From an uncultured Mediterraneibacter sp. (GTDB lineage: Bacteria; Bacillota; Clostridia; Lachnospirales; Lachnospiraceae): a DNA stretch of 64,000 bases. Position numbers and translations under genes: made by a program. Numbering within the stretch: position 1 is the first letter of the stretch; each line of letters opens with the position of its first letter. The stretch lies in NCBI GenBank assembly GCA_934309345.1, contig CAKRDD010000011.1, positions 31,460 to 95,459 of the forward strand. Direction: 5' to 3'. This document shows, one piece after another, positions 53,796-62,240 of this stretch. A model generated the notes under the pieces. The model searched no databases and was not told the origin of the DNA. It saw only the letters and a program-made list of their open reading frames with translations.

Positions 53796-56552
53796 ATGCA
53801 GGTATCAAATATCAAAATCAATGGCATGCACAATCCAGTCGGATATCTGATGGAACAAATCAGTTGTTCCTGGAAAGTAACACAGACAGATGCAAAGAGA
53901 CAGAAGAATGTGAAGATCGAAGCAGCACTGGATGAGGCATTTCAGCAGATCATTCTGAGCAAAGAGGGAGAAGATCTCTGCCAGGCAGGGGAGAAGCTAG
54001 AATTTACAACTGCACCACATATACGCTATTTTATCCGTGTGACGGTGACCACAGAGCTTGAAGAAACGGCCACAAGTGAGACTGCATTTTTCGAGACGGC
54101 GAAAGAAAATGAAGGCTGGACGGGAAAATGGATAACAACCAAAGAAACAGACGAGTTTCATCCAGTATTCTGTAAGACATTTTTCGTAGAAAAGGAAATT
54201 ACAAGTGCAAGACTTTATATCTCCGGGCTTGGACTCTTTACAGCAAGATTAAACGGAAGAAAGATTGGAGGGGAAGTGCTGGCTCCGTATTACAGCAATT
54301 ATCATGACGAGATCCAGTATCTGACCTTTGATATTACAGATCAGATCGAACGTGAAAATGAGATTCAGGTGGAACTTGGAAATGGATGGTATAAGGGACG
54401 TTTTGGACTGGGCGGCCAGAAAGAAAATTTCGGCAGCCGTTTCCAGATGATTGCGGAAATCCACCTGACTTGTCAGGATGGAACGACTCAGGTAATCGGA
54501 AGCGATGAGACATGGAAATACAAAGGCTCCAATACCGAAGCGAGTGACATTTACGATGGAGAAATCCAGAATGACCTGCTCTGGGAGAATCAGGAAAATG
54601 AATTACAAGATGCAGTGCTTACACAGGCTGAGGGAACACTGGTAGAGCGTTACAGCCTGCCGGTTCAGGAGATGGAGAAACTGTCGGTGAAAGAAGTGAT
54701 CCACACACCGATCGGCGAGACGGTACTTGACTTTGGACAGAATTTTGCAGGATATGTTTCTTTTGTATCCAATCAGCCAAAGGGAACGAAGATTGTACTG
54801 GATTTTGGAGAAATTCTTCAGAATGATAATTTTTATAATGAGAATTATCGATCTGCCAAAGCGCAGTTTGTTTATATTTCTGATGGAACAGAGCGTGTTG
54901 TGAAGCCGCAGTTCACGTATTATGGTTTCCGTTATGTCCGCGTGTCCGGATGGCAGGGAGAATTGAAACTGGAAGATTTTACCGGAATTGCAGTATATTC
55001 CAAAATGGAAACTACAGGAAAGATCGAGACAGGACATGACGGTGTGAACCAGTTATTCTCCAATGCAATGTGGGGACAGAAGTCCAATTCTGTTGATTTT
55101 CCGACAGATTGTCCGCAGCGTGATGAGCGTCTTGGATGGACCGGAGATGCTCAGGTATTTTCCGGGACAGCCTGCTACAACATGGACTGCGCAGCATTTT
55201 ACAATAAGTTTATCCATGATCTGCGGACAGAACAGAAGAAGCTGGACGGCGTCCTTCCGGGAGTGATTCCGGTCTTTGATCCGAATGCGGCGATCTTCTC
55301 CAGTATCTGGGGAGACATTGCAACATTTTTACCAACGGTTCTGTATGAGCATTACGGAGACCGTCAGGCACTGGAACAGTATTATCCAATGATGAAAGAC
55401 TGGGTAGACAAGATCACAAGAGAAGACCAGAAGCGTGGACAGAAGTATCTGTATGATTTTGGAAATCAGCTTGGTGACTGGCTGGCATTGGACGGACGTA
55501 CAGAGCAGAGCATGAAGGGCGGCACAGATGATTACTTTATCGGTTCCTGTTATTATGCCATGTCGGCAGGAAAACTTGCAGATGCGGCAAAAGCACTGGG
55601 CTATACAGAAGATGAGGCATATTACCGTGACCTGCAGGAGAAGATCAAAGCGGCAGTTCTGAAAGAGTATTTCTCAGAGACCGGAAGACTTGGAATTGAC
55701 ACTCAGACAGCCTATATTGTAGCGCTTTACAGCGGTATTTACAAAGAGAAAGAGCGCGTTGTAGAAGGCTTGAAGAGCAGACTTTACAAAGACTGTTATA
55801 AGATGAAAGGCGGATTTGTCGGTGCTCCGATCATGTGCCGGATCATGGCAGAAAACGGTCTGGAAGAGGAGGCATTTTATTTTCTTCTTCAGGAAGGATA
55901 TCCGGGATGGATGCACTGCATTAACCTGGGGGCAACAACGATCTGGGAGAGATGGAATTCTGTGCTGGATAACGGACAGCTCAGTGGAACAATGATGAAC
56001 TCATTAAATCATTACTCCTTCGGTGCGATTGTAGAATATCTCTACCGTGACGTGGCAGGGCTGAAAGCAATCGAACCGGGATTTAAGAAGGCACTGATCA
56101 CGCCACTGATGAATCAGAAACTGAAATTCATGAAGATGGAGTATGAATCTGTCTACGGAACTTACAAGGTAGAATGGAAAATCCGGAAAGACGGAATGAT
56201 AAAGGTACATGTAGAGGTTCCGTTTGGATGTACAGCCGTGATCGGCCTTCCGTTCTATGAAGGAGAAGTAGAAGAGGTGGAAGCGGGTGCTTACGATTAT
56301 GAATACAGACCGACAACCGATCTTCGTTCCCTATATACAAAGAAAACATTATTCAAAGATATGATGCAGAATCCGAAAGCAATGGAGATTATCGACAGAG
56401 TATCCCCACTGCTGCAGCATTTCCTGTCAAGCGGGGACGAGGAGTTCCTTCATGAGAGCCTGACCACATTGGAAGGAATGTTCTTCCTTGGTTTCTCTAA
56501 GGAAATGATTGACAATCTGGCAGCAGAACTTACAAAACTTGGAGAGGAGTAA
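53796..56552 (+). CDS. GH78 alpha-L-rhamnosidase, paralogue of 4628
   Basis: A 918-residue family 78 rhamnosidase clearly homologous over its full length to the one at 4628 (both begin with KING..NP.GYL and carry DCPQRDERLGWTGD, here Asp438, Glu444, Asp451). Domain order is the same, including the helical C-terminal tail of about 75 residues that starts near LRSLYTKKTL. ATG 53796 is chosen because GGAGG lies five bases upstream; ATGs at 53784 and 53793 are too close to or before that site. No signal peptide. It should remove rhamnose from imported glycosides, probably with a different specificity from the shorter enzyme at 49726. Confidence 0.93.
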   Translation: MQVSNIKINGMHNPVGYLMEQISCSWKVTQTDAKRQKNVKIEAALDEAFQQIILSKEGEDLCQAGEKLEFTTAPHIRYFIRVTVTTELEETATSETAFFETAKENEGWTGKWITTKETDEFHPVFCKTFFVEKEITSARLYISGLGLFTARLNGRKIGGEVLAPYYSNYHDEIQYLTFDITDQIERENEIQVELGNGWYKGRFGLGGQKENFGSRFQMIAEIHLTCQDGTTQVIGSDETWKYKGSNTEASDIYDGEIQNDLLWENQENELQDAVLTQAEGTLVERYSLPVQEMEKLSVKEVIHTPIGETVLDFGQNFAGYVSFVSNQPKGTKIVLDFGEILQNDNFYNENYRSAKAQFVYISDGTERVVKPQFTYYGFRYVRVSGWQGELKLEDFTGIAVYSKMETTGKIETGHDGVNQLFSNAMWGQKSNSVDFPTDCPQRDERLGWTGDAQVFSGTACYNMDCAAFYNKFIHDLRTEQKKLDGVLPGVIPVFDPNAAIFSSIWGDIATFLPTVLYEHYGDRQALEQYYPMMKDWVDKITREDQKRGQKYLYDFGNQLGDWLALDGRTEQSMKGGTDDYFIGSCYYAMSAGKLADAAKALGYTEDEAYYRDLQEKIKAAVLKEYFSETGRLGIDTQTAYIVALYSGIYKEKERVVEGLKSRLYKDCYKMKGGFVGAPIMCRIMAENGLEEEAFYFLLQEGYPGWMHCINLGATTIWERWNSVLDNGQLSGTMMNSLNHYSFGAIVEYLYRDVAGLKAIEPGFKKALITPLMNQKLKFMKMEYESVYGTYKVEWKIRKDGMIKVHVEVPFGCTAVIGLPFYEGEVEEVEAGAYDYEYRPTTDLRSLYTKKTLFKDMMQNPKAMEIIDRVSPLLQHFLSSGDEEFLHESLTTLEGMFFLGFSKEMIDNLAAELTKLGEE

Positions 56553-56559
56553 GCAGAAA

Positions 56560-57384
56560 ATGAATTTTTATACATCGGAGAAGATCAATGCATATCTGAC
56601 CTGTATCCGAAGCCTTTCGGGAGAACTGATGTATCTTCTGGAAGGGGAGCAAGACTGTGCGCTGATCGACAGTTGTTATGGCGTAGGCCATTTAAAGGAC
56701 TATGTTGCGAAACTTACAAGTAAACCTGTAAATGTATTTCTTACCCACGGGCATGTGGATCATGCGATGGGAGCACCGGAATTTGAACGAGTATATTTAA
56801 ATGAGAAGGACATTCCACTCTATAAGAGACAGTGCACCCTGGAAGAACGGAAATGTTATGCCCACGCAGTACTTGGTGCAGCGGCAGATGAACTGATGGA
56901 GGAAGATTATACTGTATCCGAGCCAGAGAAGCAGTTCCTTCCGCTGGAAGACGGCATGGTTTTTAAGATTGGAGACTATCATCTGGAAGCTTATGAATTC
57001 CCGGGACATACGAAGGGAAGCATGATCTTCCTGATCCGTGAGATGAGAATCCTGATCCTGGGCGATGCATGCAATAATTCTACATTCCTTTTTGATCCGG
57101 ACTGCGCGCCGCTTCATGAGTACCAGAGAAAGCTGAAAGAACTGCGTGACAGACTGGCAGGGAGCTATGACCGGGTACTCCTGTCCCATCATGTTATGGA
57201 GACAGACAGCAGAATCATGGACAATGTGTTAAAGGTCTGTGATGAGATTTTTCATAATGAGGCAGATGATCTTCCGTTTGAATTCATGGGAATGAAGGCA
57301 TATATTGCGAAGAAATGCAATGAACGGTTTGAACGGGAAGATGGCAAAAGCGGAAATATCATTTATAACAAGGAAAATCTGTAA
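56560..57384 (+). CDS. Metallo-beta-lactamase-fold hydrolase
   Basis: A 274-residue MBL-fold protein. HGHVDH begins at His63, the third metal ligand is in FPGHTKGS, and the bridging aspartate is in ILGDACN; LSHHV gives the last histidine. ATG 56560 is preferred to upstream in-frame starts because AGGAG lies before it and it begins seven bases after the previous stop. It is homologous to the MBL protein at 8846, which also follows a GH78 gene. Reaction unknown; perhaps lactone or ester hydrolysis in the glycoside pathway. Confidence 0.87.
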   Translation: MNFYTSEKINAYLTCIRSLSGELMYLLEGEQDCALIDSCYGVGHLKDYVAKLTSKPVNVFLTHGHVDHAMGAPEFERVYLNEKDIPLYKRQCTLEERKCYAHAVLGAAADELMEEDYTVSEPEKQFLPLEDGMVFKIGDYHLEAYEFPGHTKGSMIFLIREMRILILGDACNNSTFLFDPDCAPLHEYQRKLKELRDRLAGSYDRVLLSHHVMETDSRIMDNVLKVCDEIFHNEADDLPFEFMGMKAYIAKKCNERFEREDGKSGNIIYNKENL

Positions 57385-57401
57385 TTGGAAGGAACAGAAC
57401 A

Positions 57402-58391
57402 ATGAATTATTTAGCAATTGATGTCGGAGGGACATTTATAAAGTATGCGGTGATCACAGATGAATGCATGATAGAAAAAAAGAGCAAGATTCCAACGCCG
57501 CAGGAAGGACTGGAGGAATTTCTCCTGGCTCTGACTGGAATTTATGAGGCTGTGAGAAGAGAAGTTGATCTGGAAGGAATAGCACTCAGTATACCTGGAA
57601 TGATTGATTCTAAGAGAGGATTTATGTATACTGGAGGTAGCCTGGAATACATAAATAACTTAAATATTGTTGAAGTTCTGAGGAACAGAACTGGCATTCC
57701 GGTGACGGTAGAAAACGATGCGAAATGTGCAGCCGTTGCGGAGGTCTGGAAAGGGGCACTCAAAGACTGTGAAAATGCAGTTGTGATCGTATGCGGAACT
57801 GCCATCGGAGGTGCAGTGATCTGTAACCGTGAAGTGATCAGCGGAAAGCATTTCATGGCAGGGGAATTCAGCTATATTATGACAGACAGCAAAGAAGAAT
57901 ATAAAATGTCCAATTGTCTGGCAGATACAGCTGGAGCGGCAGCACTTCTTGCAAGTGTGTCTGAAGAGACAGGAATTCCTGTAGAAGAATTGACAGGGGA
58001 AAAAGCATTTTCTATGGCAAATCAGGGCAATGAACGTGCAATTAAGGGAATCCGGAGACACGCAAAGAAACTGGCGGTGCAGGTTCATAATTATCAGTAT
58101 ATGTTTGATCCGGAGAGGATTGCGATTGGTGGCGGAATCAGTGAACAGCCATTATTGTTGCAGCTGGTTAAGGAAGAACTGGCGAAAATCAATGCAATTT
58201 TTCCGTGGACATTACCGATGCCGGATGTGACAACCTGTCAGTTTTATAATGATGCGAACCTGATTGGAGCTGTTTATATACATATCAAAGCACAGGAGAA
58301 GACCATCAGCATGGAGAAAGTAAATGAATTGATGGAGCTTTTGGAAGACAGAAGAGAAGGAGAATATCTGAAAGCACTTTTAATGGAGTAA
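57402..58391 (+). CDS. ROK-family sugar kinase
   Basis: A 329-residue ROK-family protein. The phosphate-binding start is AIDVGGTFIKYAV, the catalytic base is Asp106 in VENDAKCAAVAE, and a GTAIGGAVI block binds ATP. There is no N-terminal DNA-binding domain, so it is a kinase, not a repressor. The usual ROK zinc motif C-x-C-G-x2-G-C is absent. It lies 13 bases before a 6-phospho-beta-glucosidase gene and there is no PTS gene nearby. By analogy with BglK of Klebsiella and Listeria, it may phosphorylate an imported beta-glucoside at O6. Glucokinase is the main alternative. Confidence 0.88.
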   Translation: MNYLAIDVGGTFIKYAVITDECMIEKKSKIPTPQEGLEEFLLALTGIYEAVRREVDLEGIALSIPGMIDSKRGFMYTGGSLEYINNLNIVEVLRNRTGIPVTVENDAKCAAVAEVWKGALKDCENAVVIVCGTAIGGAVICNREVISGKHFMAGEFSYIMTDSKEEYKMSNCLADTAGAAALLASVSEETGIPVEELTGEKAFSMANQGNERAIKGIRRHAKKLAVQVHNYQYMFDPERIAIGGGISEQPLLLQLVKEELAKINAIFPWTLPMPDVTTCQFYNDANLIGAVYIHIKAQEKTISMEKVNELMELLEDRREGEYLKALLME

Positions 58392-58404
58392 GGAGGAATT
58401 GAAA

Positions 58405-59805
58405 ATGTTTCCAAAGAATTTTTTATGGGGCGGAGCAGTAGCTGCAAACCAGCTGGAAGGCGCATACAATGAAGATGGAAAGGGACTGTCCATTCAGGAT
58501 GTGATGCCTCATGGAATCAAGACACCGAGAACGGCGGAACCGACACCGGACAATATGAAACTGGTCGGAATTGATTTCTATCACAGATATAAGGAAGACG
58601 TGAAGCTCTTTGCGGAGATGGGATTCAAAGTATTCCGTACTTCTATTGCATGGAGCCGTATTTTTCCAAAGGGAGATGAAATGGAGCCGAATGAGAAAGG
58701 GCTTCAGTTTTATGATGATCTGTTTGATGAGTGTAGAAAGTATGGTATGGAAGTTCTCGTTACATTATCCCATTATGAGACACCGCTTTATCTGGCAGAA
58801 CATTATGATGGTTGGGTAAATCCGAAGATGATTGAATTTTACAAGCGCTATGTGACAGTCGTATTTAACCGATATAAAGATAAAGTGAAATACTGGCTGA
58901 CATTTAATGAAATCAATTCCATTCTGGAATCTCCGTTTATGAGCGGTGGAATCAACACACCGAAGGAGCAGCTTACAGAGAGCCAGCTTTATCAGGCAAT
59001 CCATCATGAGATGGTAGCAAGTGCCTGGGCAACGAAGATCGGTCATGAGATCAATCCGGAATTCAAGATCGGCTGCATGATCTTAAGTATGCCGGTTTAT
59101 CCGCTCTCACCGGCACCGGAGGATGTACTTGCAGCAATGGAGCAGGACCATAAGAATATGATGTTCGCAGATATTCATGTTCGTGGATATTATCCTGGGT
59201 ATGCACTGCGTTACTTCAAAGAGCATGGAATTAAGATTAAGATTACAGATGAGGAAAGAGAAATTCTGAAGAATACAGTAGATTTTATTTCCTTCAGTTA
59301 TTATGTCAGTGTCTGCGCGACAGCAGATTCAGAGAAAAATGTCAGAGGAGAGGGAAATCTTCTCGGTGGAGTTCCAAATCCATATCTGAAAGCAAGTGAC
59401 TGGGGATGGCAGATCGATCCGAAAGGACTGCGTTATGTGCTCAATACACTTTGGGATCGTTATCAGAAACCATTATTTATTGTAGAAAATGGACTTGGTG
59501 CAGTGGATGAACTGGTAGATGACGGAAAAGGTGGAAAAACGGTCAATGATGATTACCGTATCAGCTATCTGAGAGACCATATTAAAGAAATGGAGCAGGC
59601 TGTGGAAGACGGTGTAGATCTGATGGGATATACAACATGGGGCTGTATTGATCTGGTTAGTGCATCAACAGCAGAACTAAAGAAACGATATGGTTTCATT
59701 TATGTGGATCGTAATGATGATGGCAGCGGTACACTAAACCGTTATAAGAAGAAAAGTTTTGACTGGTATAAAAAAGTGATTGAATCCAATGGAGAAATTC
59801 TGTAG
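58405..59805 (+). CDS. GH1 6-phospho-beta-glucosidase
   Basis: A 466-residue glycoside hydrolase family 1 enzyme. The acid/base is Glu169 (LTFNEIN) and the nucleophile Glu361 (IVENG). The phosphate-binding set of 6-phospho-beta-glucosidases is visible near the end: Ser419, Ser421, Lys427 and Tyr429 in SASTAELKKRYGFIYVD. ATG 58405 follows AGGAGG by eight bases. Cytoplasmic. It should split 6-phospho-beta-glucosides into glucose-6-phosphate and aglycone. Its phosphorylated substrate probably comes from the ROK kinase just upstream, because no PTS permease is in the operon. Confidence 0.93.
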   Translation: MFPKNFLWGGAVAANQLEGAYNEDGKGLSIQDVMPHGIKTPRTAEPTPDNMKLVGIDFYHRYKEDVKLFAEMGFKVFRTSIAWSRIFPKGDEMEPNEKGLQFYDDLFDECRKYGMEVLVTLSHYETPLYLAEHYDGWVNPKMIEFYKRYVTVVFNRYKDKVKYWLTFNEINSILESPFMSGGINTPKEQLTESQLYQAIHHEMVASAWATKIGHEINPEFKIGCMILSMPVYPLSPAPEDVLAAMEQDHKNMMFADIHVRGYYPGYALRYFKEHGIKIKITDEEREILKNTVDFISFSYYVSVCATADSEKNVRGEGNLLGGVPNPYLKASDWGWQIDPKGLRYVLNTLWDRYQKPLFIVENGLGAVDELVDDGKGGKTVNDDYRISYLRDHIKEMEQAVEDGVDLMGYTTWGCIDLVSASTAELKKRYGFIYVDRNDDGSGTLNRYKKKSFDWYKKVIESNGEIL

Positions 59806-59880
59806 ATAACAATAGGGCAAATATAGCGGAAATGTCTGATTGAGAGTATAATATAAGAAAAACAACAGGAGAAAAACAAG

Positions 59881-60789
59881 ATGAAAACAAGTACAATTGT
59901 CCGTAAAGCATTTGCAGCAGGAGATATGATAAGAGATGCCGGATTAAAGACACCGGAAGATGTTCAGAGATTTGATGACATTGTTTATGGAGAAGATAAA
60001 GTCTGGCAATCACTGGATGTATATCGTCCAAAAGCAACTAATATAGAAGAAAAACTTCCGGTTATTGTCAGCGTGCACGGTGGAGGCTGGGTTTATGGGG
60101 ATAAGAAACTCTATCAGTTTTATTGCATGAGTCTTGCACAGAGAGGATTTGCAGTAGTGAATTTTTCCTATCGTCTTGCACCGGAGTCAAAATTTCCGGC
60201 ATCTATCATAGATACGAACCTTGTATTTGGCTGGATCTTAGATCATGCAGAAGAATATGGATTAGATTCAGAAAATATATTTGCAGTCGGTGACTCTGCC
60301 GGAGCACATATGCTTGGTTTATATACAAATTTATGCACAAATCCAGAATATGCAAAAATTTACGAAGAAAAATATGGAATCCAGACACCGCAGGATCTTA
60401 AGATTCGTGCAGTAGTCCTGAATTGTGGGCAGTATCATTTCGGCCTGGAAGAAATGAACAATGAGATGACAGATAATCTGATGAAAGAATTTCTCCCGGA
60501 AGGCGGTACACAGGAGGAACTGGAACTGGTTAATGTAGACACATATGTGACAGAGAATTTTCCACCGGTATATCTGATGACAGCAGAGAAAGATTTCCTG
60601 AAAGAGCAGGCACCACTTCTGGAGAATGTCTTAAAAGAAAAGAAAGTTCCGTATACATATTCCTGCTACGAAGGAACAAAAAAGAAATTGGAGCATGTGT
60701 TCCATCTGAACATGAAGCTGGCAGATGCGGACAGATGTAATGATGCAGAGTGTGAATTCTTCCGTCATTATGTGGATAGAATAGATTAA
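59881..60789 (+). CDS. Alpha/beta-hydrolase esterase (HSL family)
   Basis: A 302-residue esterase of the hormone-sensitive-lipase/BD-FAE-like group. The oxyanion motif HGGGW is at residues 66-70, the nucleophile is Ser139 in GDSAG, the acid is probably in TAEKDFL, and the histidine in LEHVFH. No signal peptide. AGGAG lies nine bases before the ATG. Last gene of the second glycoside operon, before a bidirectional terminator. It likely removes acyl groups from imported glycosides, the same job proposed for the esterase at 1228. Confidence 0.88.
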   Translation: MKTSTIVRKAFAAGDMIRDAGLKTPEDVQRFDDIVYGEDKVWQSLDVYRPKATNIEEKLPVIVSVHGGGWVYGDKKLYQFYCMSLAQRGFAVVNFSYRLAPESKFPASIIDTNLVFGWILDHAEEYGLDSENIFAVGDSAGAHMLGLYTNLCTNPEYAKIYEEKYGIQTPQDLKIRAVVLNCGQYHFGLEEMNNEMTDNLMKEFLPEGGTQEELELVNVDTYVTENFPPVYLMTAEKDFLKEQAPLLENVLKEKKVPYTYSCYEGTKKKLEHVFHLNMKLADADRCNDAECEFFRHYVDRID

Positions 60790-60810
60790 TTTGTAAAAAT
60801 GATAAAAAAG

Positions 60811-60864
60811 AAACTCTATCATTTCTTGTGCGTTGGAATGTGACGAGAAAGATAGAGTTTTTTT
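60811..60864. terminator. Bidirectional terminator between convergent genes
   Basis: A stem AAACTCTATC / GATAGAGTTT continues as TTTCT/AGAAA after one unpaired base. A-rich on the left and T-rich on the right, so it ends both the esterase gene and the minus-strand gene. Confidence 0.85.
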
Positions 60865-61546
60865 ATAAAGGATTGGATAAAAATTCAATTACATATTGTT
60901 CAAGTGAAGCAAGAAGCTTATCAAGTGGAAATACCTTAAGATCATTTACTGCATCCTCGGTAACACTGAGATATCCATGCAATGAATCCAGGACTTGCTG
61001 TACATTTCCATATTGAATTTCATCAATCCCTGGATTTATTATCTGTGCGTTCAGATCGAGTGGAATGTGATAGCGGTTTACAAGATAAGTATTCATCTTT
61101 GTATAGTCCCCGTAATAATATTCCTCAGTAAGATATTTTTCAAAAGGGATATAAGTCTGAAAATTTCTGATATAAACGGTTGCAATCTCTTCTTTTATAT
61201 CTGTGATTTGTCCACTTTCATCATAAAAATCAACAATTTCCGGAATAAAATCCTTGAAAAACCGACGGTCCATATATAAATGAAAATAGTAGCCCAAAAC
61301 ACTGGAATCAGAAAGAAGAGAGCTGTATTTAGCAATAAAACGTGTTAAATCTGGAAATACCATCATCTTATCACGATAAACAGGATTCCGAAAATGTGAG
61401 AGTTCCTTTTGATCTGTCGCATCCGGTAGAAGATTTCCAATCAGAAAATCATTTACAGATTGAATCGGATAAGGAAAATCTGGGTACTCGTGAAGATGGC
61501 TTCGCAGCATCTGGGCTGCAGTTAAATGTAAAATAAAACCAGGCAT
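60863..61546 (-). CDS. Zinc-dependent phospholipase C-like protein
   Basis: A 227-residue soluble protein, all-helical by composition. The N-terminal PGFILHLTAAQ with a histidine, FLIGNLLPDAT, the SHFRNP histidine and GYYFHLYMDRRF are arranged like the metal-binding residues of bacterial zinc-dependent phospholipase C relatives. The match is at motif level only and there is no signal peptide, so secretion as a toxin is excluded. It is a single gene. It could equally be a protein with this fold and another hydrolase activity. Confidence 0.6.
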   Translation of the reverse strand: MPGFILHLTAAQMLRSHLHEYPDFPYPIQSVNDFLIGNLLPDATDQKELSHFRNPVYRDKMMVFPDLTRFIAKYSSLLSDSSVLGYYFHLYMDRRFFKDFIPEIVDFYDESGQITDIKEEIATVYIRNFQTYIPFEKYLTEEYYYGDYTKMNTYLVNRYHIPLDLNAQIINPGIDEIQYGNVQQVLDSLHGYLSVTEDAVNDLKVFPLDKLLASLEQYVIEFLSNPL

Positions 61547-61702
61547 GAGAAAATCCTTTCATATGTAAAGCTGATATTATCTTAACATGAAATAGCGGTA
61601 TCATACAAGCAAGAAGGGAAAGGAGTATTGCTCATTTCCGGAAAAGGTGTTGCAGACATTGCCAATAAATCAATAGTAGGCAAAAATATTTTAAAATCAA
61701 CG

Positions 61703-61716
61703 TGTAAGCGCTTACA
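61703..61716 (+). promoter_or_regulatory. Candidate cre (CcpA) site upstream of the HIT-MATE pair
   Basis: TGTAAGCGCTTACA is a perfect 14-bp palindrome that fits the CcpA cre consensus (TGWAANCGNTNWCA). It lies about 100 bases before the HIT gene, and TATAGT follows 10 bases later, so bound CcpA or another LacI-type regulator would block transcription. Confidence 0.65.
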
Positions 61717-61814
61717 AAATGTGATATAGTATAAGAAAAGATAAAATAAAAGCAGTGAAAGAACAGATATTTCTGTGGATATTGCTTGAAAAAGAAGAAA
61801 GGCAGGTATTTAAA

Positions 61815-62240
61815 ATGAAAGATCAAACTTGTGCGTATTGTATGGAAGGAGAACTTGTTGCAGCATTTGGAATCAAAATCTGTGAGCTGGAGAGTTCAAA
61901 AGTATATTTATTTAAGGAGCAGAGTCATCCGGGACGTGTGATCGTAGCACATAAGAAACATGTCAGCGAGATCACAGAGCTTACTGCAGAAGAAAGAGCT
62001 TCTTATATAGAAGATATTAACAAAGTTGCGGTTGCAATGCATGAGATTTTCCATCCGGATAAAGTGAATTACGGAGCCTATGGAGATACAGGACATCATC
62101 TTCATTTCCATCTTGTGCCAAAATATAAAGATGAGTATGAGTGGGGTGGCGTTTTTGCCATGAATCCAGGTGAGAAGACATTGTCAGAAGAAGCTTATCA
62201 GGAAATGGTAGAAAAATACCGTGAGGCACTTACAAAATAA
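61815..62240 (+). CDS. HIT-family hydrolase
   Basis: A 141-residue histidine-triad protein. The triad H-x-H-x-H is His95, His97 and His99 (HLHFHLVPK). A Cys6-x2-Cys9 pair near the start suggests a bound zinc. ATG 61815 is chosen because residues before it are unlike HIT proteins and the family's first strand begins here; the ribosome site is weak. HIT proteins hydrolyse nucleotide-phosphoramidates or dinucleotides such as Ap4A. Its TAA stop overlaps the ATG of the MATE gene by one base, so the two are translationally coupled. Confidence 0.9.
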   Translation: MKDQTCAYCMEGELVAAFGIKICELESSKVYLFKEQSHPGRVIVAHKKHVSEITELTAEERASYIEDINKVAVAMHEIFHPDKVNYGAYGDTGHHLHFHLVPKYKDEYEWGGVFAMNPGEKTLSEEAYQEMVEKYREALTK

